A stretch of 16,021 nt of DNA. Origin: an uncultured Prevotella sp. GTDB taxonomy: Bacteria; Bacteroidota; Bacteroidia; Bacteroidales; Bacteroidaceae. The notes under the pieces are model-generated. The model saw only the letters and a list, made by a program, of their open reading frames with translations, ran no database searches and had not been told where the DNA came from. The position numbers and the translations under genes were made by a program. Every line of letters starts with the position of its first letter. Positions within the stretch are counted from its first letter, which is position 1. The stretch is taken from positions 1-16,021 of the forward strand of contig CAMOTK010000021.1 of NCBI GenBank assembly GCA_946625715.1. The letters run 5' to 3'. Below, piece by piece: positions 15,489-16,021 of the stretch.

Positions 15489-16021
15489 TTAGTTGGCCAT
15501 TTCGCTGATGAATTTGATGCGCACCAACCGGATTTCGTCTTCGGTGTAGTCTTCGCCCAGCTCCTGGATGGCCGCCTCAAGGTCGTCGGTCTCCGACTCG
15601 GCAAAGTAGTCGTAGATGTCGTCGACGTGGTCGTCGTCCATCACCTCTTCGAGGAAGTAGTCGATGTTGAGCTTCGTGCCGCTGTAGACAATGGCTTCCA
15701 CCTCGTCGAGCAGTTCGTCGAAGTCTATGCCTTGTGCGTTGGCAATGTCGTCGAGGGCTATCTGGCGGTCGATGTTCTGAATGATTTTCACCTTAATCAT
15801 CGACTTCTTGGCCACGGTGCGCACGCGCAGGTCGGCCTGGCGCACAATGTCGTTCTCCTCGCAGTAGCGCTTGATGAGGTCTACAAACTCCTTGGCATAG
15901 GGCTGCTTCACCTTGCCTTCGCCCACGCCCTGAATGTTCTTCAGCTCTTCGAGGCTCACGGGATAGTCGGTGGCCATCTGCTCGATGCTCACGTCCTGGA
16001 AGATGACGTAGGGCGGGCGCT
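15489..16021 (-). CDS. recQ: ATP-dependent DNA helicase RecQ, C-terminal part (start outside the window)
   Basis: The frame is open through the right edge, giving about 177 residues of the C terminus. It begins RPPYVIFQDVSIEQMA, then the HRDC core (YPVSLEELKNIQGVGEGKV and YAKEFVDLIKRYCEEND), the nucleic-acid-binding domain of RecQ helicases. The pattern 'PPYVIF.D..L..MA' with 'I.GVG..K' is typical of RecQ. A further stretch of about 115 residues after the HRDC domain is strongly acidic (EEVMDDDHVDDIYDYFAESE) and ends KFISEMAN; such an extension is usual for Bacteroidetes RecQ, as I recall. The helicase and zinc-binding domains lie outside the window, so activity cannot be judged. A terminator follows, so it is not in the ruvA-sprA transcript. 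Confidence 0.93.
   Translation of the reverse strand, partial: RPPYVIFQDVSIEQMATDYPVSLEELKNIQGVGEGKVKQPYAKEFVDLIKRYCEENDIVRQADLRVRTVAKKSMIKVKIIQNIDRQIALDDIANAQGIDFDELLDEVEAIVYSGTKLNIDYFLEEVMDDDHVDDIYDYFAESETDDLEAAIQELGEDYTEDEIRLVRIKFISEMAN

Overview
The window is a chromosomal segment of a Bacteroidota bacterium, most likely of order Bacteroidales and of Prevotella/Bacteroides type. Four things point there: SprA (Sov), the giant outer-membrane translocon of the type IX secretion system (T9SS); Bacteroidetes-type promoters (TTTG about 20 nt before TAnnTTTG) in the intergenic gaps; a PorT-family outer-membrane barrel; and the ruvA-sprA gene order known from this phylum. Genes are GC-rich and the short gaps between them are AT-rich. 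Almost everything lies on the minus strand; only one gene is on the plus strand. I see no mobile element, CRISPR array, tRNA, rRNA or foreign-looking island.

Layout by coordinate. (a) 18-839, minus: a LolA-like periplasmic protein followed by a 58-residue unknown protein, probably one transcript. (b) 911-3223, minus: a secreted GH3 beta-glucosidase. The 211-bp region before it holds an upstream inverted repeat, a well-formed promoter and a perfect 14-bp hairpin in the presumed mRNA leader. (c) 3435-6443, minus: mutY followed 3 bp later by a secreted outer-membrane barrel with a degenerate helix-hairpin-helix (HhH) region. (d) 6559-7185, plus: a PorT-family barrel, divergent from mutY with back-to-back promoters, ending in an intrinsic terminator that overlaps its stop codon. 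(e) 7221-15338, minus: ruvA followed by sprA, joined by a heptamer tandem repeat. (f) 15489-16021, minus: the C-terminal end of RecQ, running off the right edge, with its own terminator.

Functionally there are two themes. One is DNA maintenance: RecQ helicase, RuvA Holliday-junction protein and MutY adenine glycosylase. The other is the cell envelope: SprA, two other barrels, a LolA-like lipoprotein chaperone candidate and an exported glycosidase. In two places they share a transcription unit: mutY with the HhH barrel, and ruvA with sprA.

No clearly new multi-gene system is visible. The best leads are two 35-bp arrays of five 7-bp units following the same NAGNNAA pattern. One is inside mutY, where losing or gaining one unit would shift the frame and remove the 8-oxoguanine recognition region. 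The other sits on the ruvA stop codon just ahead of the sprA start. The uncharacterised HhH outer-membrane barrel and the GH3 control region are the next best leads.
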